Source of the DNA: SH-MAG3 sp036374995
GTDB lineage: Bacteria > Gemmatimonadota > Gemmatimonadetes > Longimicrobiales > RSA9
DNA: 64,000 bases
Assembly: GCA_036374995.1 (NCBI GenBank)
Contig: DASUSS010000007.1
Span: forward strand, 20,399-84,398
Direction: 5' to 3'
Below, piece after piece: positions 15,931 to 24,294 of this stretch. Both the position numbers and the translations under genes were made by a program. Positions within the stretch are counted from its first letter, which is position 1; every line of letters starts with the position of its first letter. The notes beneath the pieces were generated by a model. It was not told the DNA's origin. It saw nothing but the letters and a program-made list of their open reading frames with translations, and searched no databases.

Positions 15931-18261
15931 ATGTCGGCCGTACTGCTCTGTGCGATGCTGCTGAGCGGTGCCGCGCAGGACCCGGTCCGGGTCACGGCAT
16001 CGCTCTCCGCCGAACGCATCAACGTCGGCGAGACGACCACGCTCCAGATCACGGTCGAGACGCGCGGTACGGCGCCGGAGGAGATCCGCGTGCCCGATCT
16101 CACGCGGGATCTCGAGATCCTCGGCACGAGCGATTATACTCAGACGCAGATCACGGTGCCGGGCGGACGCACGCGCGTCACGCGCCGCGACGTCGTCATC
16201 ATCGCGCGCAGCCAGGGTGTGTATCGCATCCCGCCCGCCGTCGTGCGCGTGGCCGGAATGGTATACCGCACGGCGCCGCTGGACCTGATCGTTCGCAGCG
16301 GCAGTGCCGTCCCGGCGCCCGACCGCGCAGCTTCGTCCTCGTCCCTCAGCATCACTCTCGATCCCGATACCGTGTACGTCGGCGAGCAGGTGACGCTGTA
16401 TGCCGAGGCGACGTTCGCGGAGGAGATGCGCACGCGGCAGTCACGTCCCGCCACGTTCGATCCGCCCGCGCCGACCGGCTTCTGGATCCAGGACCTGCCC
16501 GATCCGATCAGTGTCACGCTGCGCGTCCGCGAAGGCCGCACCGTGGAGACGCAGACGTATCGTCGCGCGTACTTTCCGCTCGCGCCCGGCACGTATCACT
16601 TTCCCCCCGCGCGGCTGCACTACGAGGTCCGGCGCGGTTTTCTCTACGCGGCCGAGACGCGCGAGCTCGTGTCCGATTCGGTTCCGCTCGTCGTGCTCCC
16701 CGTTCCCGCGGCCGGCATGCCCTCCGCGTTCAACGGTGCGGTCGGCCGGCTGACGCTGCGCGCGTCGGTCGCGCCCGTGCGCGTGCGCGCCGGCGAAGCG
16801 ACGCTTCTCACGGTCGAGCTCGAGGGATCGGGCAACGTGAAGGCGCTCCCGGAGCCGCGTCTGCCCCCGATCGACGGGGCCGAGGTCTTCGCGCCGGCGC
16901 AGGACTCGCGAGTCGACGTCAATGACAACCGTGTCGGCGGAAGCAAGCGCTTCCGCTGGATGCTCGTGCCCGAGCAGCCCGGCACGCTCGTCATCCCGCC
17001 CGTGGAATACGACGTCTTCGATCCCGAGCTCGGCAGCTACATCGCGCTGCGCAGCGATACGCTGCGTATCGAGGTAGCGCCCGTGACGACGGTGGTCGCA
17101 GCCGACACGGCGCTGCGCCCGTTGCGCACACTTCGCGGCACGGCCGCGCTGGACTGGGTCCGCTCACCGGGGTTCGTCGTCGTTCAGATCGTACCGCTGC
17201 TGGCGCTGCTCGGCGCGCTGTCCGTCCGGCGCCGGCGCGAGCGACTTCCCGGCCCCCGCGATGAAGCCGCCGAGCTCAGGCGGCAGCTGGGCGAGCTGCG
17301 TGCGCGCGAGCCGGCGCCCGGCGTGCTGAGCGAGCTGGAGCGGATCGTTCGCGAAGCCGTCGTCCGGGTTGCGGGAGGGGAGGGAGAGCCGGTGGCTGCA
17401 TTGCGGTCGCAGAAGCGTCCGGCGGCCGCGGCCGAGCTCGAGAGTCTGCTGCGCGAGCTCCAGCGGCTCCGCTTCGCGCCGGCAGAGGCGTTCGATGCCG
17501 AACGACTGATCGACCGGGTCGAAGCGTTCATCGCGCTGATCGCTCCGCGCCGCGGCTGGAAGCGCGCGCCCGGCACGCCGGTGATCGCCCTCGTCGCGTT
17601 GCCCGGCCTGCTCGCGTCTGCACAGATCGACCCGGACGAGCTCTTCTTCGAGGGTGTGGAGCGGTACGAGCGCGGTGAGTTCGCGGCCGCCGCCAGCTCG
17701 TTCGCCCGCTATACGGAAGCCGTCCCGCGCGATCCATCCGGCTGGTACGACTACGGTCTGGCCGCGCACCGGGCCGGCGATACCGGGCGCGCGGCGTGGG
17801 CGTGGCTGCGTTCGATCCAGCTCGATCCGCGCGACGCGGACGTGCGCCAGAACCTGCGTGCGATTGGAGCGGATGCCGCTCTCGCGGCCGTCCAGCCGAT
17901 CGACTGGCTGAGTGCTCCCGAGCGCGCGCTGCTCGCCGCGATCGGCTGGTGGCTGATGACTCTGGGAATTGCCGTCAGGATCGCCCGGCGCGGGCGCTGG
18001 AGCGCGGCCGCGCCGGGTGCGACCATTCTCGCCATTGCGATCATCGGATCGGCCACCGTCGCAACGCGGCCGACGCTCGTCACGCCGATGGGGCAGGGTG
18101 CGGCTCTCTACGCGGCGCCCACGACGCGCGACGACGCCCTGGGCGAGTTGCCCCCGGGCAGTGCCGCGCGCCTCGTCGAGCGGCGCGACGGCTGGGTCCG
18201 CGTTCGCACGGAGAGCGGCCAGGACGGCTGGGTCGAGCGCCGTGCCGTGGCATCGCTCTGA
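15931..18261 (+). CDS. BatD-BatE fusion with C-terminal SH3 domain
   Basis: The 776-residue protein starts directly after the previous stop. Residues 1-16 resemble a short signal peptide, then Ig-like beta domains of BatD fill about 17-400, with a transmembrane helix near 412-430. A second signal-peptide-like stretch (about 548-565, VIALVALPGLLASAQ) precedes TPR units (about 568-650), two helices near 668-715 and a bacterial SH3 domain (about 718-776, LYAAPTTRDDALGELPPG ending WVERRAVASL). TPR plus SH3 is BatE architecture, so this is a BatD-BatE fusion. It closes the operon. Confidence 0.88.
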   Translation: MSAVLLCAMLLSGAAQDPVRVTASLSAERINVGETTTLQITVETRGTAPEEIRVPDLTRDLEILGTSDYTQTQITVPGGRTRVTRRDVVIIARSQGVYRIPPAVVRVAGMVYRTAPLDLIVRSGSAVPAPDRAASSSSLSITLDPDTVYVGEQVTLYAEATFAEEMRTRQSRPATFDPPAPTGFWIQDLPDPISVTLRVREGRTVETQTYRRAYFPLAPGTYHFPPARLHYEVRRGFLYAAETRELVSDSVPLVVLPVPAAGMPSAFNGAVGRLTLRASVAPVRVRAGEATLLTVELEGSGNVKALPEPRLPPIDGAEVFAPAQDSRVDVNDNRVGGSKRFRWMLVPEQPGTLVIPPVEYDVFDPELGSYIALRSDTLRIEVAPVTTVVAADTALRPLRTLRGTAALDWVRSPGFVVVQIVPLLALLGALSVRRRRERLPGPRDEAAELRRQLGELRAREPAPGVLSELERIVREAVVRVAGGEGEPVAALRSQKRPAAAAELESLLRELQRLRFAPAEAFDAERLIDRVEAFIALIAPRRGWKRAPGTPVIALVALPGLLASAQIDPDELFFEGVERYERGEFAAAASSFARYTEAVPRDPSGWYDYGLAAHRAGDTGRAAWAWLRSIQLDPRDADVRQNLRAIGADAALAAVQPIDWLSAPERALLAAIGWWLMTLGIAVRIARRGRWSAAAPGATILAIAIIGSATVATRPTLVTPMGQGAALYAAPTTRDDALGELPPGSAARLVERRDGWVRVRTESGQDGWVERRAVASL

Positions 18262-18267
18262 GCGCGC

Positions 18268-18295
18268 TTGACCCGCGCGGGGGCGCACCTATACT
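18268..18295 (+). promoter_or_regulatory. Sigma70 promoter of upp
   Basis: TTGACC (18268-18273), 16-bp spacer, TATACT (18290-18295), then TCCGC. The predicted start near 18302 leaves a leader of about 34 nt before the upp ATG at 18336. Confidence 0.75.
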
Positions 18296-18335
18296 TCCGC
18301 ACTTCCGCGACCCTGTCCCGTTCCCCGGACGCGCC

Positions 18336-18974
18336 ATGCACGAGTTCCCGAACCTCACCGTCATCGACCATCCGCTCATCCGCCACAAGCTGGCAGTGCT
18401 GCGCAGCCGCGAGACGCCGAAGAAGACGTTCCGCGAGCTGGTCGACGAGATCTCGATGCTCATGGGCTACGAGGCGACGAAGGACCTGCCGCTCGAGGAC
18501 GTCGACATCGAGACGCCGCTCGAGAAGACGCGCGCGCAGATGGTGAGCGGCAAGAAGCTCACGCTCGTCCCGATCCTCCGCGCGGGGCTCGGCATGGTCG
18601 AGGGCATGCTGCGCCTGATGCCGTCCGTGCGCGTCGGCCACATCGGACTCTACCGCGACCACGACACGCTCCAGCCCGTCGACTACTACTTCAAGATCCC
18701 GCCCGATCCCGCGTCGCGCGATTTCTTCGTGCTCGACCCCATGCTCGCCACGGGTGGGTCGGCGTCCGCGGCGGTCTCCTCGCTCAAGCGCCATCACGCC
18801 GCCCGCGTCCGGCTGATGTCGCTCGTCGCCGCGCCGGCCGGCGTGCAGCGGATGCTCGACGACCATCCCGATGTCCAGGTCTACGTCGCCGCACTCGACC
18901 GCGAGCTCAACGACATCGGCTACATCCTACCCGGCCTCGGCGACGCCGGCGACCGGTTGTTCGGCACCCGCTGA
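18336..18974 (+). CDS. upp: Uracil phosphoribosyltransferase
   Basis: Upp salvages uracil with PRPP to make UMP. The 212-residue product has the family start VIDHPLIRHKLAVLRSRET, the middle block VPILRAGLGMVEGMLRLMP, and the PRPP loop FFVLDPMLATGGSASAAV near residues 128-145; it ends GDAGDRLFGTR. Length and motifs match Upp (about 208). The ATG at 18336 lies downstream of a clear promoter. Salvage complements the de novo pyr operon at 1487-4318. No obvious pyrimidine-responsive leader is visible. Confidence 0.97.
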   Translation: MHEFPNLTVIDHPLIRHKLAVLRSRETPKKTFRELVDEISMLMGYEATKDLPLEDVDIETPLEKTRAQMVSGKKLTLVPILRAGLGMVEGMLRLMPSVRVGHIGLYRDHDTLQPVDYYFKIPPDPASRDFFVLDPMLATGGSASAAVSSLKRHHAARVRLMSLVAAPAGVQRMLDDHPDVQVYVAALDRELNDIGYILPGLGDAGDRLFGTR

Positions 18975-18985
18975 CGCGGTTATTT
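18957..18985 (+). promoter_or_regulatory. Possible promoter of the tRNA-Ile2 gene
   Basis: TTGTTC (18957-18962), 17-bp spacer, TTATTT (18980-18985), overlapping the end of upp. The predicted start is about 5 nt before the mature tRNA 5' end at 18997. The match is moderate, and read-through from upp is an alternative. Confidence 0.35.
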
Positions 18986-18996
18986 TTCGGGAGTCC

Positions 18997-19070
18997 GGGC
19001 CCGTAGCTCAGGTGGTCAGAGCACTCGACTCATAATCGAAGGGTCGCAGGTTCGAGTCCTGCCGGGCCCA
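18997..19070 (+). tRNA. tRNA-Ile2 (anticodon CAU, lysidine-modified)
   Basis: A 74-nt cloverleaf: acceptor GGGCCCG/CGGGCCC, D arm GCTC/GAGC, anticodon loop CTCATAA with CAU at 19031-19033, T arm GCAGG-TTCGAGT-CCTGC, discriminator A73. The CAU anticodon could be Met or Ile2. C4-G69 and C5-G68 in the acceptor are the known TilS recognition pairs, and the GGGCCCG acceptor differs from usual elongator tRNA-Met, so Ile2 reading AUA codons is favoured. It is not an initiator tRNA, since the three G-C pairs at the base of the anticodon stem are missing. CCA is not encoded. C27-A43 appears mismatched. Confidence 0.9.
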
Positions 19071-19205
19071 CTCGTGGTCAGCCAAAACGAAGTGAAAGTG
19101 AACGTCGGGGGCGGGCACTTTCACGCTCAGGGCGTCGAACCGGCGCCTGACATGCAGCAACCTGACCCGTCCGCCCCCCGGGAACGTGCCTTGTTCCGGG
19201 TATCG

Positions 19206-19565
19206 ATGATCCGCGCGTTCCTCCTCGCCGCGACGTTCGCCGCTGGCCTGTGCGCTGGCGCACGCGCCGACATCGTGGACGATGACCGGAGCTCGCGTCA
19301 CGGCCTCGAGCCGGGCGCTGCGCACGACAGCGGCGCGGCCCTCGCGCACCAGCTCGCACGCGTCGGCACGCTCGCGCTCGCTGAAGCCCCGTTGCGTTAC
19401 CGCAGTACGTGGACCGCGCGCCCGGCGCCCCCGCAGTACGGGCGCCGTGGTGTGCATGGACCGCACGGTCTCCCCTTCTGTCCCCACCACATTCCGGCGA
19501 CACGCCTGCTCTTCGGACACGGCGTGTTCGCCGGTCTGCTGAGTACTCCACCACCACAGGTCTGA
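19206..19565 (+). CDS. Possible small secreted protein (119 residues)
   Basis: I do not recognise this ORF. Starting at the ATG at 19206 it reads MIRAFLLAATFAAGLCAGARA then DIVDDD, a convincing signal peptide with an A-R-A cleavage site, followed by a His/Arg/Pro-rich stretch without clear structure. Third codon positions are strongly G/C in the first half, as in real genes here, but no Shine-Dalgarno precedes the ATG and the C-terminal half has weaker codon bias. It fills most of the gap between the tRNA and the symporter. It could instead be non-coding leader DNA for the symporter, including a hairpin with 7-bp arms ACACGCC/GGCGTGT near 19500-19530. Confidence 0.3.
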   Translation: MIRAFLLAATFAAGLCAGARADIVDDDRSSRHGLEPGAAHDSGAALAHQLARVGTLALAEAPLRYRSTWTARPAPPQYGRRGVHGPHGLPFCPHHIPATRLLFGHGVFAGLLSTPPPQV

Positions 19566-19689
19566 TTCCAGCCGCCGCGGTTTCTTTACGCGGTGCTCCG
19601 GCCGCACGCGGACGAGCGTGTGGCACCGGGCGTTAGCTGCGCCGCGACGCGTCCGCGCCGCGGAAGGACTTCGTGAAAAGGGAGTCACT

Positions 19690-21297
19690 GTGAGCTCAGG
19701 CACTACGTCGAGCGAGGCTTGGGGTACGCGCGTCGGACTCATCCTCGCCATGGCGGGCAACGCCGTTGGACTCGGGAACTTCCTGCGCTTTCCCGTGCAG
19801 GCGACCGCGAACGGTGGCGGCTCGTTCATGATCAGCTACTTCATTGCACTGCTCCTGCTCGGGATTCCCCTGATGTGGATCGAGTGGGGCATCGGTCGGA
19901 ACGGTGGCCGTTACCGGAAGGGGCACCTCCCCGGCATGTTCGCGGCAGTGTGGCATCATCCGGCTGCCAAGTATCTGGGAGTGATGGGGCTGGTGATTCC
20001 GCTCGTAGTCATGATCTACTACACGTACATCGAGAGCTGGACGCTCGCGTTCACGTGGTATTCCGTGACGAGGGACTACTTCGGCCACACGACACAGAAC
20101 GCCATGACCGGCTACCTGCAATCGTTCCAGGGCGTCGGCGACCCTGCCACGCGCGAGCACGCCTGGTACACGCCGTACGGCTTCTTCGTCGTCACCCTCG
20201 CAATCAACATCTGGATCATCTCCAGGGGCATCTCCGGCGGGATCGAGAAACTCGCCAGAATCGGCATGCCGATCCTGTTCCTGTTCGCGGCCATCCTGGC
20301 TGTCGTCGTGCTGACCCTGCCCGCCGGGCCGGATGGATCGACGGCGTGGACCGGCCTGAATTTCATCTTCCGTCCCGACCTGTCCCGTCTCGATGAGCCG
20401 GGCGTGTGGCTCGCGGCCGCGGGTCAGATCTTCTTCACGCTCTCCGTGGGCATGGGAAGTCTCCAGGCGTATGCGTCCTACCTGTCGACGAAGGACGACA
20501 TCGCACTCAATGGCGTGGCCACGGCGGCGACGAACGAGACGGCAGAGGTCGTGCTCGGTGGCAGCATCGCGATCCCCGCGGCGGTCGTCTTCTTCGGCGT
20601 CGGCGGGGCCGTGGCCGTTGCGCAGTCCGGGTCCTTCAATCTCGGCTTCGCAACCATGCCGGTTGTGTTTCAGCAGCTGCCGCTCGGTCACCTGCTCGGC
20701 GGGATGTGGTTCGGTCTGCTGTTCTTTGCCGGGATCACGTCCTCCGTCGCCATGCTGACCCCGATCATCGCGTTCTTCCGCGAGGAGTTCGGTCTGCGAC
20801 GCGAGCTCGTGTGTTATGGGCTCGGAATCATCACACTGCTGTTCGGGCTGATGCACATTGCGTGGCTCGAGCACGGTTTCCTGGACGAATGGGACTACTG
20901 GGCGGGCACGTTCGGACTGGTGCTGCTCGCGGTCAGCGAGACGCTGGTATTCATGTGGATCTTCAAGCCGGAGAACGCCTGGGTTTCGATTCACCTGGGC
21001 GCGGACATGCGCATCCCGCGCGTCTTCAAGTTCATCATGACGGTGGTTACGCCGATGTACCTGCTGGTGATTCTCGTCTGGTGGGGTTGGCAGGACGCAC
21101 TGCCGATCCTGCGCATGGAACGCGTCCTGCCGGGTGCCGAGCGCTACGTCGTGGCATCCCGGCTCATCATACTGCTCTTCGTCGTCGTCTTCCTGTTGCT
21201 GATCCGCATCGCCTGGAAGCGCAACCGCTACGATGACCGGGCAGGGTTCGCAGAGCTCACGGGCAGGGAGGGGCGCGCGATGGAGGCGGTATCATGA
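19690..21297 (+). CDS. Sodium-dependent amino-acid symporter, NSS (SNF) family
   Basis: The 535-residue membrane protein contains the NSS signature AMAGNAVGLGNFLRFP in TM1 (about residues 19-34), matching the Na+- and substrate-binding region of LeuT-type transporters, and about 12 hydrophobic segments. NSS proteins import amino acids or related amines with Na+. The GTG at 19690 is chosen because AAAGGGAG lies just upstream; the in-frame codons before it have no homologous character. Its stop overlaps the ATG of a 53-residue MetS-like gene, as in MetPS-type transporters for methionine/alanine, so a small neutral amino acid is a reasonable inferred substrate. Confidence 0.92.
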   Translation: MSSGTTSSEAWGTRVGLILAMAGNAVGLGNFLRFPVQATANGGGSFMISYFIALLLLGIPLMWIEWGIGRNGGRYRKGHLPGMFAAVWHHPAAKYLGVMGLVIPLVVMIYYTYIESWTLAFTWYSVTRDYFGHTTQNAMTGYLQSFQGVGDPATREHAWYTPYGFFVVTLAINIWIISRGISGGIEKLARIGMPILFLFAAILAVVVLTLPAGPDGSTAWTGLNFIFRPDLSRLDEPGVWLAAAGQIFFTLSVGMGSLQAYASYLSTKDDIALNGVATAATNETAEVVLGGSIAIPAAVVFFGVGGAVAVAQSGSFNLGFATMPVVFQQLPLGHLLGGMWFGLLFFAGITSSVAMLTPIIAFFREEFGLRRELVCYGLGIITLLFGLMHIAWLEHGFLDEWDYWAGTFGLVLLAVSETLVFMWIFKPENAWVSIHLGADMRIPRVFKFIMTVVTPMYLLVILVWWGWQDALPILRMERVLPGAERYVVASRLIILLFVVVFLLLIRIAWKRNRYDDRAGFAELTGREGRAMEAVS

Positions 21298-21455
21298 GCG
21301 CAGGCGCGGTGCTGTTCATGCTGCTGAGCTGGCTGTTCGTACTGGGGCTGATGACATGGTCCTTTACCCGTATTCTGCGGCATCGACGCCACCATGATCC
21401 GGACGGCACGGGCCCGGCCTCACCGCCGGAGCCCGCAATGCATGATCCGGAGTAG
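21294..21455 (+). CDS. Small subunit of NSS transporter (MetS-like)
   Basis: A 53-residue ORF starting at the ATG at 21294 overlaps the symporter stop by four bases. It encodes one transmembrane helix (about residues 5-24, AVLFMLLSWLFVLGLMTWSF), then RILRHRRHH and a Pro/Asp tail ending MHDPE. Single-helix proteins of 30-60 residues coupled to NSS transporters are the MetS family (Corynebacterium glutamicum MetPS), needed for activity of the large subunit. Size, topology and translational coupling match; the sequence itself is too short for certainty. Confidence 0.75.
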   Translation: MSAGAVLFMLLSWLFVLGLMTWSFTRILRHRRHHDPDGTGPASPPEPAMHDPE

Positions 21456-21461
21456 CACGCG

Positions 21462-22433
21462 TCACAGGGTCGCCTGGTGCTGCGTCGCCTGCAGCACCAG
21501 GTACAACGTGTAGGCGGCGTATGCGGCGAGGAGAAACCCGCCTTCGGCGCGGCTCACGCGCATGCCCGAGTAGAGAACCGGCAGCGTCGCTACCGCCACT
21601 GCGAGCATGACCGGGATGTCGAAGTCGATCATGCTCGGCACGACAGCAACACCGTGTGGCGCGAGAATACCACAAAGCCCGACAATGGCCAGGATATTGA
21701 AGATGTTGCTGCCAATGATATTGCCGACGGCAATGTCGCGCTCGCCGCGGATGCTGGCGACGACGGACGTCGCAAGCTCCGGAAGCGAAGTCCCGGCAGC
21801 GATGATGGTCAGTCCGATCACGGCCTCGCTCACATCGAGCACCCGGGCGAGAGCGACGGCGCCGGACACGAACCAGCGTGCGCCGAGTACGAGCAGCGCG
21901 AGCCCCACGACGGCGATGATGGCGGAGCGTGCGATCAGGCGCCCGAATCGCTCCGGGCGCGCCGTGGCTGCAGCTGTGACCGGTTCGACGGTTGGCCGCC
22001 GTTGCCGGACGATCCACCATGTGTACGTAAGCAGCCCGCTGAACAGCAGCACGCCCTCGGCGCGGTCGATTCGTGCATCCAGTGCCATCAGCAGCAGGAC
22101 AACCGAGGCGGCGAGCATTACCGGCGCATCCAGCCGGACGAGCTGGCGATCGACAACGAGCGGAACGACCGAGGCCGAGAGGCCGAGTATGAACAGGACA
22201 TTGAAGATGTTGCTGCCCACGACGTTGCCGATGGCAATCGCCGGTCGATCGGCGAAAGTCGCGCCGATACTCACGGCCAGCTCCGGTGCACTCGTGCCGA
22301 ATGCGACGATCGTGAGACCGACGACGAGTGACGGCAGCGCGGTTGCCACAGCGATCCTTGCGGCGCCGCGGACGAGCAGCTCGGCGCCCGCCATCAGCAG
22401 CACGGCACCGGCGATGAGCAGTGCAGCGATCAC
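21462..22433 (-). CDS. CaCA-family sodium/calcium-type exchanger (YrbG-like)
   Basis: The 323-residue membrane protein is an internal duplication of five-helix repeats. The alpha-repeats are GLTIVAFGTSAPELAVS with GNVVGSNIFNVLFILG in the first half and GLTIIAAGTSLPELATS with GNIIGSNIFNILAIVG in the second; the Glu and Asn residues bind cations in this family. Members exchange Ca2+ for Na+, H+ or K+ across the inner membrane. The GTG start at 22433 overlaps the stop of a small membrane protein, and the conserved repeat begins soon after it. The gene is convergent with the NSS operon, with only six bases between the stops. Confidence 0.93.
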   Translation of the reverse strand: MIAALLIAGAVLLMAGAELLVRGAARIAVATALPSLVVGLTIVAFGTSAPELAVSIGATFADRPAIAIGNVVGSNIFNVLFILGLSASVVPLVVDRQLVRLDAPVMLAASVVLLLMALDARIDRAEGVLLFSGLLTYTWWIVRQRRPTVEPVTAAATARPERFGRLIARSAIIAVVGLALLVLGARWFVSGAVALARVLDVSEAVIGLTIIAAGTSLPELATSVVASIRGERDIAVGNIIGSNIFNILAIVGLCGILAPHGVAVVPSMIDFDIPVMLAVAVATLPVLYSGMRVSRAEGGFLLAAYAAYTLYLVLQATQHQATL

Positions 22434-22645
22434 TCGTCGCGTTCCTTCGAGTTGAGGCCGTCGCGGTGCCCTGGAACCGAGTTGCCGGGCGCCTGGCCAT
22501 CGGACTTCGATGCCCGGGTGGTGACGATGCCGTAGACGAGTACGGCGATCATCAGCAGGGCGCCTGCGATGAAACCGATCGCAAGTACATCCACGCGTCC
22601 GTCCGTGGCCGCGGACTGCGTCGCTGAGAGCAGCATGAGCGTCAT
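22430..22645 (-). CDS. Small membrane protein coupled to the cation exchanger
   Basis: A 71-residue ORF on the minus strand starts at the ATG at 22645 with GGAG seven bases upstream; an earlier in-frame GTG at 22675 lacks a ribosome binding site. A short hydrophobic N-terminus ending SAA may be a signal peptide, followed by one clear helix (about residues 22-43, VLAIGFIAGALLMIAVLVYGIV) and a hydrophilic tail. Its TGA overlaps the exchanger's GTG. I do not recognise a family. The coupling suggests an accessory or regulatory role for the exchanger, by inference only. Confidence 0.65.
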   Translation of the reverse strand: MTLMLLSATQSAATDGRVDVLAIGFIAGALLMIAVLVYGIVTTRASKSDGQAPGNSVPGHRDGLNSKERDE

Positions 22646-22777
22646 GGTAAGACTCCAGACCAGGGATTGCCGCACGGTGGTGCGGGCTCACGCGCACCTC
22701 AGATCCGGCGCGCGTGACATCACGGCGGGGCGCAGTCGCGCGCCGCCCGGGAACTCACCCGCGCCGAACGGCGCGGA

Positions 22778-23164
22778 TCAACCCCGGCTGTCAGGAGGTG
22801 GTGTGCTGGTGTGGTGCCCGTCGGCTGCCGCCCGACGAAGGTGGAGCTCGTGGCGTTGCATGAGGTCGCGCACGGCCGCGCCTGAGCTGCCGTCGGGAGT
22901 GTCGGCGACGCGCGGGTCGTGCTCGAGTGACGGTGAGCGTGTAACCGGCCGCGATGTCGAACGGCGACCGCGCTGATCCAGCGCCGTGATGGCACCTGCC
23001 ACCGAGCTGACCGACAGTGCGGCGTGCTGCGACGGATCCCCGACGTCGTCCCGGAAGGAGGCCGTCATGGCAGCATCGCGTTGGCGGATACCCGCCGAGC
23101 ACGCACTCGTGCTGCCGAGCAGGCCGCCGCCCAGTATGACGATCGCGACGAGATGGCGGAGCAC
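22778..23164 (-). CDS. Putative small lipoprotein, unknown function
   Basis: From the GTG at 23164 the minus strand reads LRHLVAIVILGGGLLGSTSAC, a lipoprotein-like signal sequence with the lipid-acceptor Cys near residue 21, then about 107 polar residues rich in Ser, Arg, Asp and His. Third positions are strongly G/C, unlike the overlapping frames, which supports coding. An upstream ATG at 23215 would add 17 residues; neither start has a clear Shine-Dalgarno. I do not recognise it. It lies 132 bp upstream of the small membrane protein and on the same strand, so co-transcription with the exchanger is possible. Confidence 0.45.
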   Translation of the reverse strand: MLRHLVAIVILGGGLLGSTSACSAGIRQRDAAMTASFRDDVGDPSQHAALSVSSVAGAITALDQRGRRSTSRPVTRSPSLEHDPRVADTPDGSSGAAVRDLMQRHELHLRRAAADGHHTSTPPPDSRG

Positions 23165-23331
23165 CCGGCCTGTCGTAATTACCTCGAGGTTCGAAGGTCG
23201 TACCGCCGACTGCATTCTGCGCGCATCGGCAGGGCAATCCTCCTGCCGGCGTACGGTCCCGCAGCGCGTGCCCGACGCGCGTTCAAGCCGTCACCGACAA
23301 CGCAGCGAGGGCCGTGTTCCTGCCTGCCCCC

Positions 23332-24063
23332 TTACCGCCTGATCTCGGCGCCCATCGTCGTGAGCAGAATCACTCCGTGAGCATGGCCGGTACCCCAGCG
23401 GAACGTGGCCTCGTTCGGCGGAATGAACTCGAGGCGTCCCAGCGATTCCGTGCCGATGTCCGAGAGGTACTGGGTACCGCCGAGCCGCGCGTTGTCCAGA
23501 TAGACGAGGATGTGATCGTCGCCGGGCACGACGACAATGGGCTCATCGAAATCCGCACGCCCGCGCGCGGACTCGGTGAAGCTGTTCAGCCCGCGCGGAA
23601 TAAGCCATTCCTTGCGCAGTGAGCGGACGAGTGTATATGCGTCGGCTGCGCCGGCGGCGACGATCTCCTCCCGCTCGATCGTCTGCCGCGCTGCCGCGAA
23701 ATCGGGGCGCATCTCGTCCGGACCGCGGCCGCCGTCGAAGGCGAACCGGCCGGTCACCGCACCGAGCACCACACCGCCCACCGCCCAGGCGCCGCGGCCG
23801 TGCATGAAGTCCGCGTCGCTCTCCCAGTCGCTGACGGCGACGTGAGACGCGAAATAACCCAGCCAGCCGCCGACCACTGCGCCCGTGAACATCCGGCCGA
23901 GCCGGGACTTCAGACTGGGGCTCTGTCGCTCCTGATCCGGCTCGATCACCCTCGGCTGATCGGACACGCCCGGCGGCGGCGCCGGCGCGCGGCTGTCGCT
24001 CTGGCCGAAAGCCGGTGACGCACACAGGCTGATCAGTATCAATGAGAGAGTCGCTCGTCGCAT
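23332..24063 (-). CDS. Stand-alone TonB-plug-like membrane protein
   Basis: The 243-residue protein has a signal peptide (about 1-20, ending AFGQ), two Gly-rich hydrophobic segments (about 57-75 and 88-106) and a C-terminal domain. That domain reads DDHILVYLDNARLGGTQYL, then GRLEFIPPNEATFRWGTGHA and HGVILLTT. The order, a short beta-strand with YLDN, a domain ending in a G-A/G-H-G-x-I-L-L strand, mimics the plug domain of TonB-dependent receptors (VDGVPI ... ALYGSRAANGVIVITT) but no barrel follows. The ATG at 24063 has GGAG upstream. It is divergent from a second plug-like gene. Function is unknown. Confidence 0.7.
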   Translation of the reverse strand: MRRATLSLILISLCASPAFGQSDSRAPAPPPGVSDQPRVIEPDQERQSPSLKSRLGRMFTGAVVGGWLGYFASHVAVSDWESDADFMHGRGAWAVGGVVLGAVTGRFAFDGGRGPDEMRPDFAAARQTIEREEIVAAGAADAYTLVRSLRKEWLIPRGLNSFTESARGRADFDEPIVVVPGDDHILVYLDNARLGGTQYLSDIGTESLGRLEFIPPNEATFRWGTGHAHGVILLTTMGAEIRR

Positions 24064-24294
24064 GGGGACTCCAGGGAGGACTTGTGTGGTTCCGCCGCAC
24101 CTGAACGGGGAACATTCAAATGTGACGCGAGGGCGTGGAGCCGACAACCCCTGCCGTCTCGCTGCATGAAACGAACCGGTCAGCCGCCGAGGGGTACATC
24201 CTGCACCGGGAGCCTTGCCTTTCCGACCCCCGCCCCTTAACGAGTGAGACAGCGCGACGATTCGTCTCGCCGCTGTCACCAAGGAGGCCCCAGA

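Noticed and set aside
19008..19829. Long minus-strand frame ending with a DSNLRPFDYESSALTT-like sequence
   Set aside because: That peptide is the well-known false translation of the antisense strand of a tRNA gene; the tRNA at 18997-19070 explains it.
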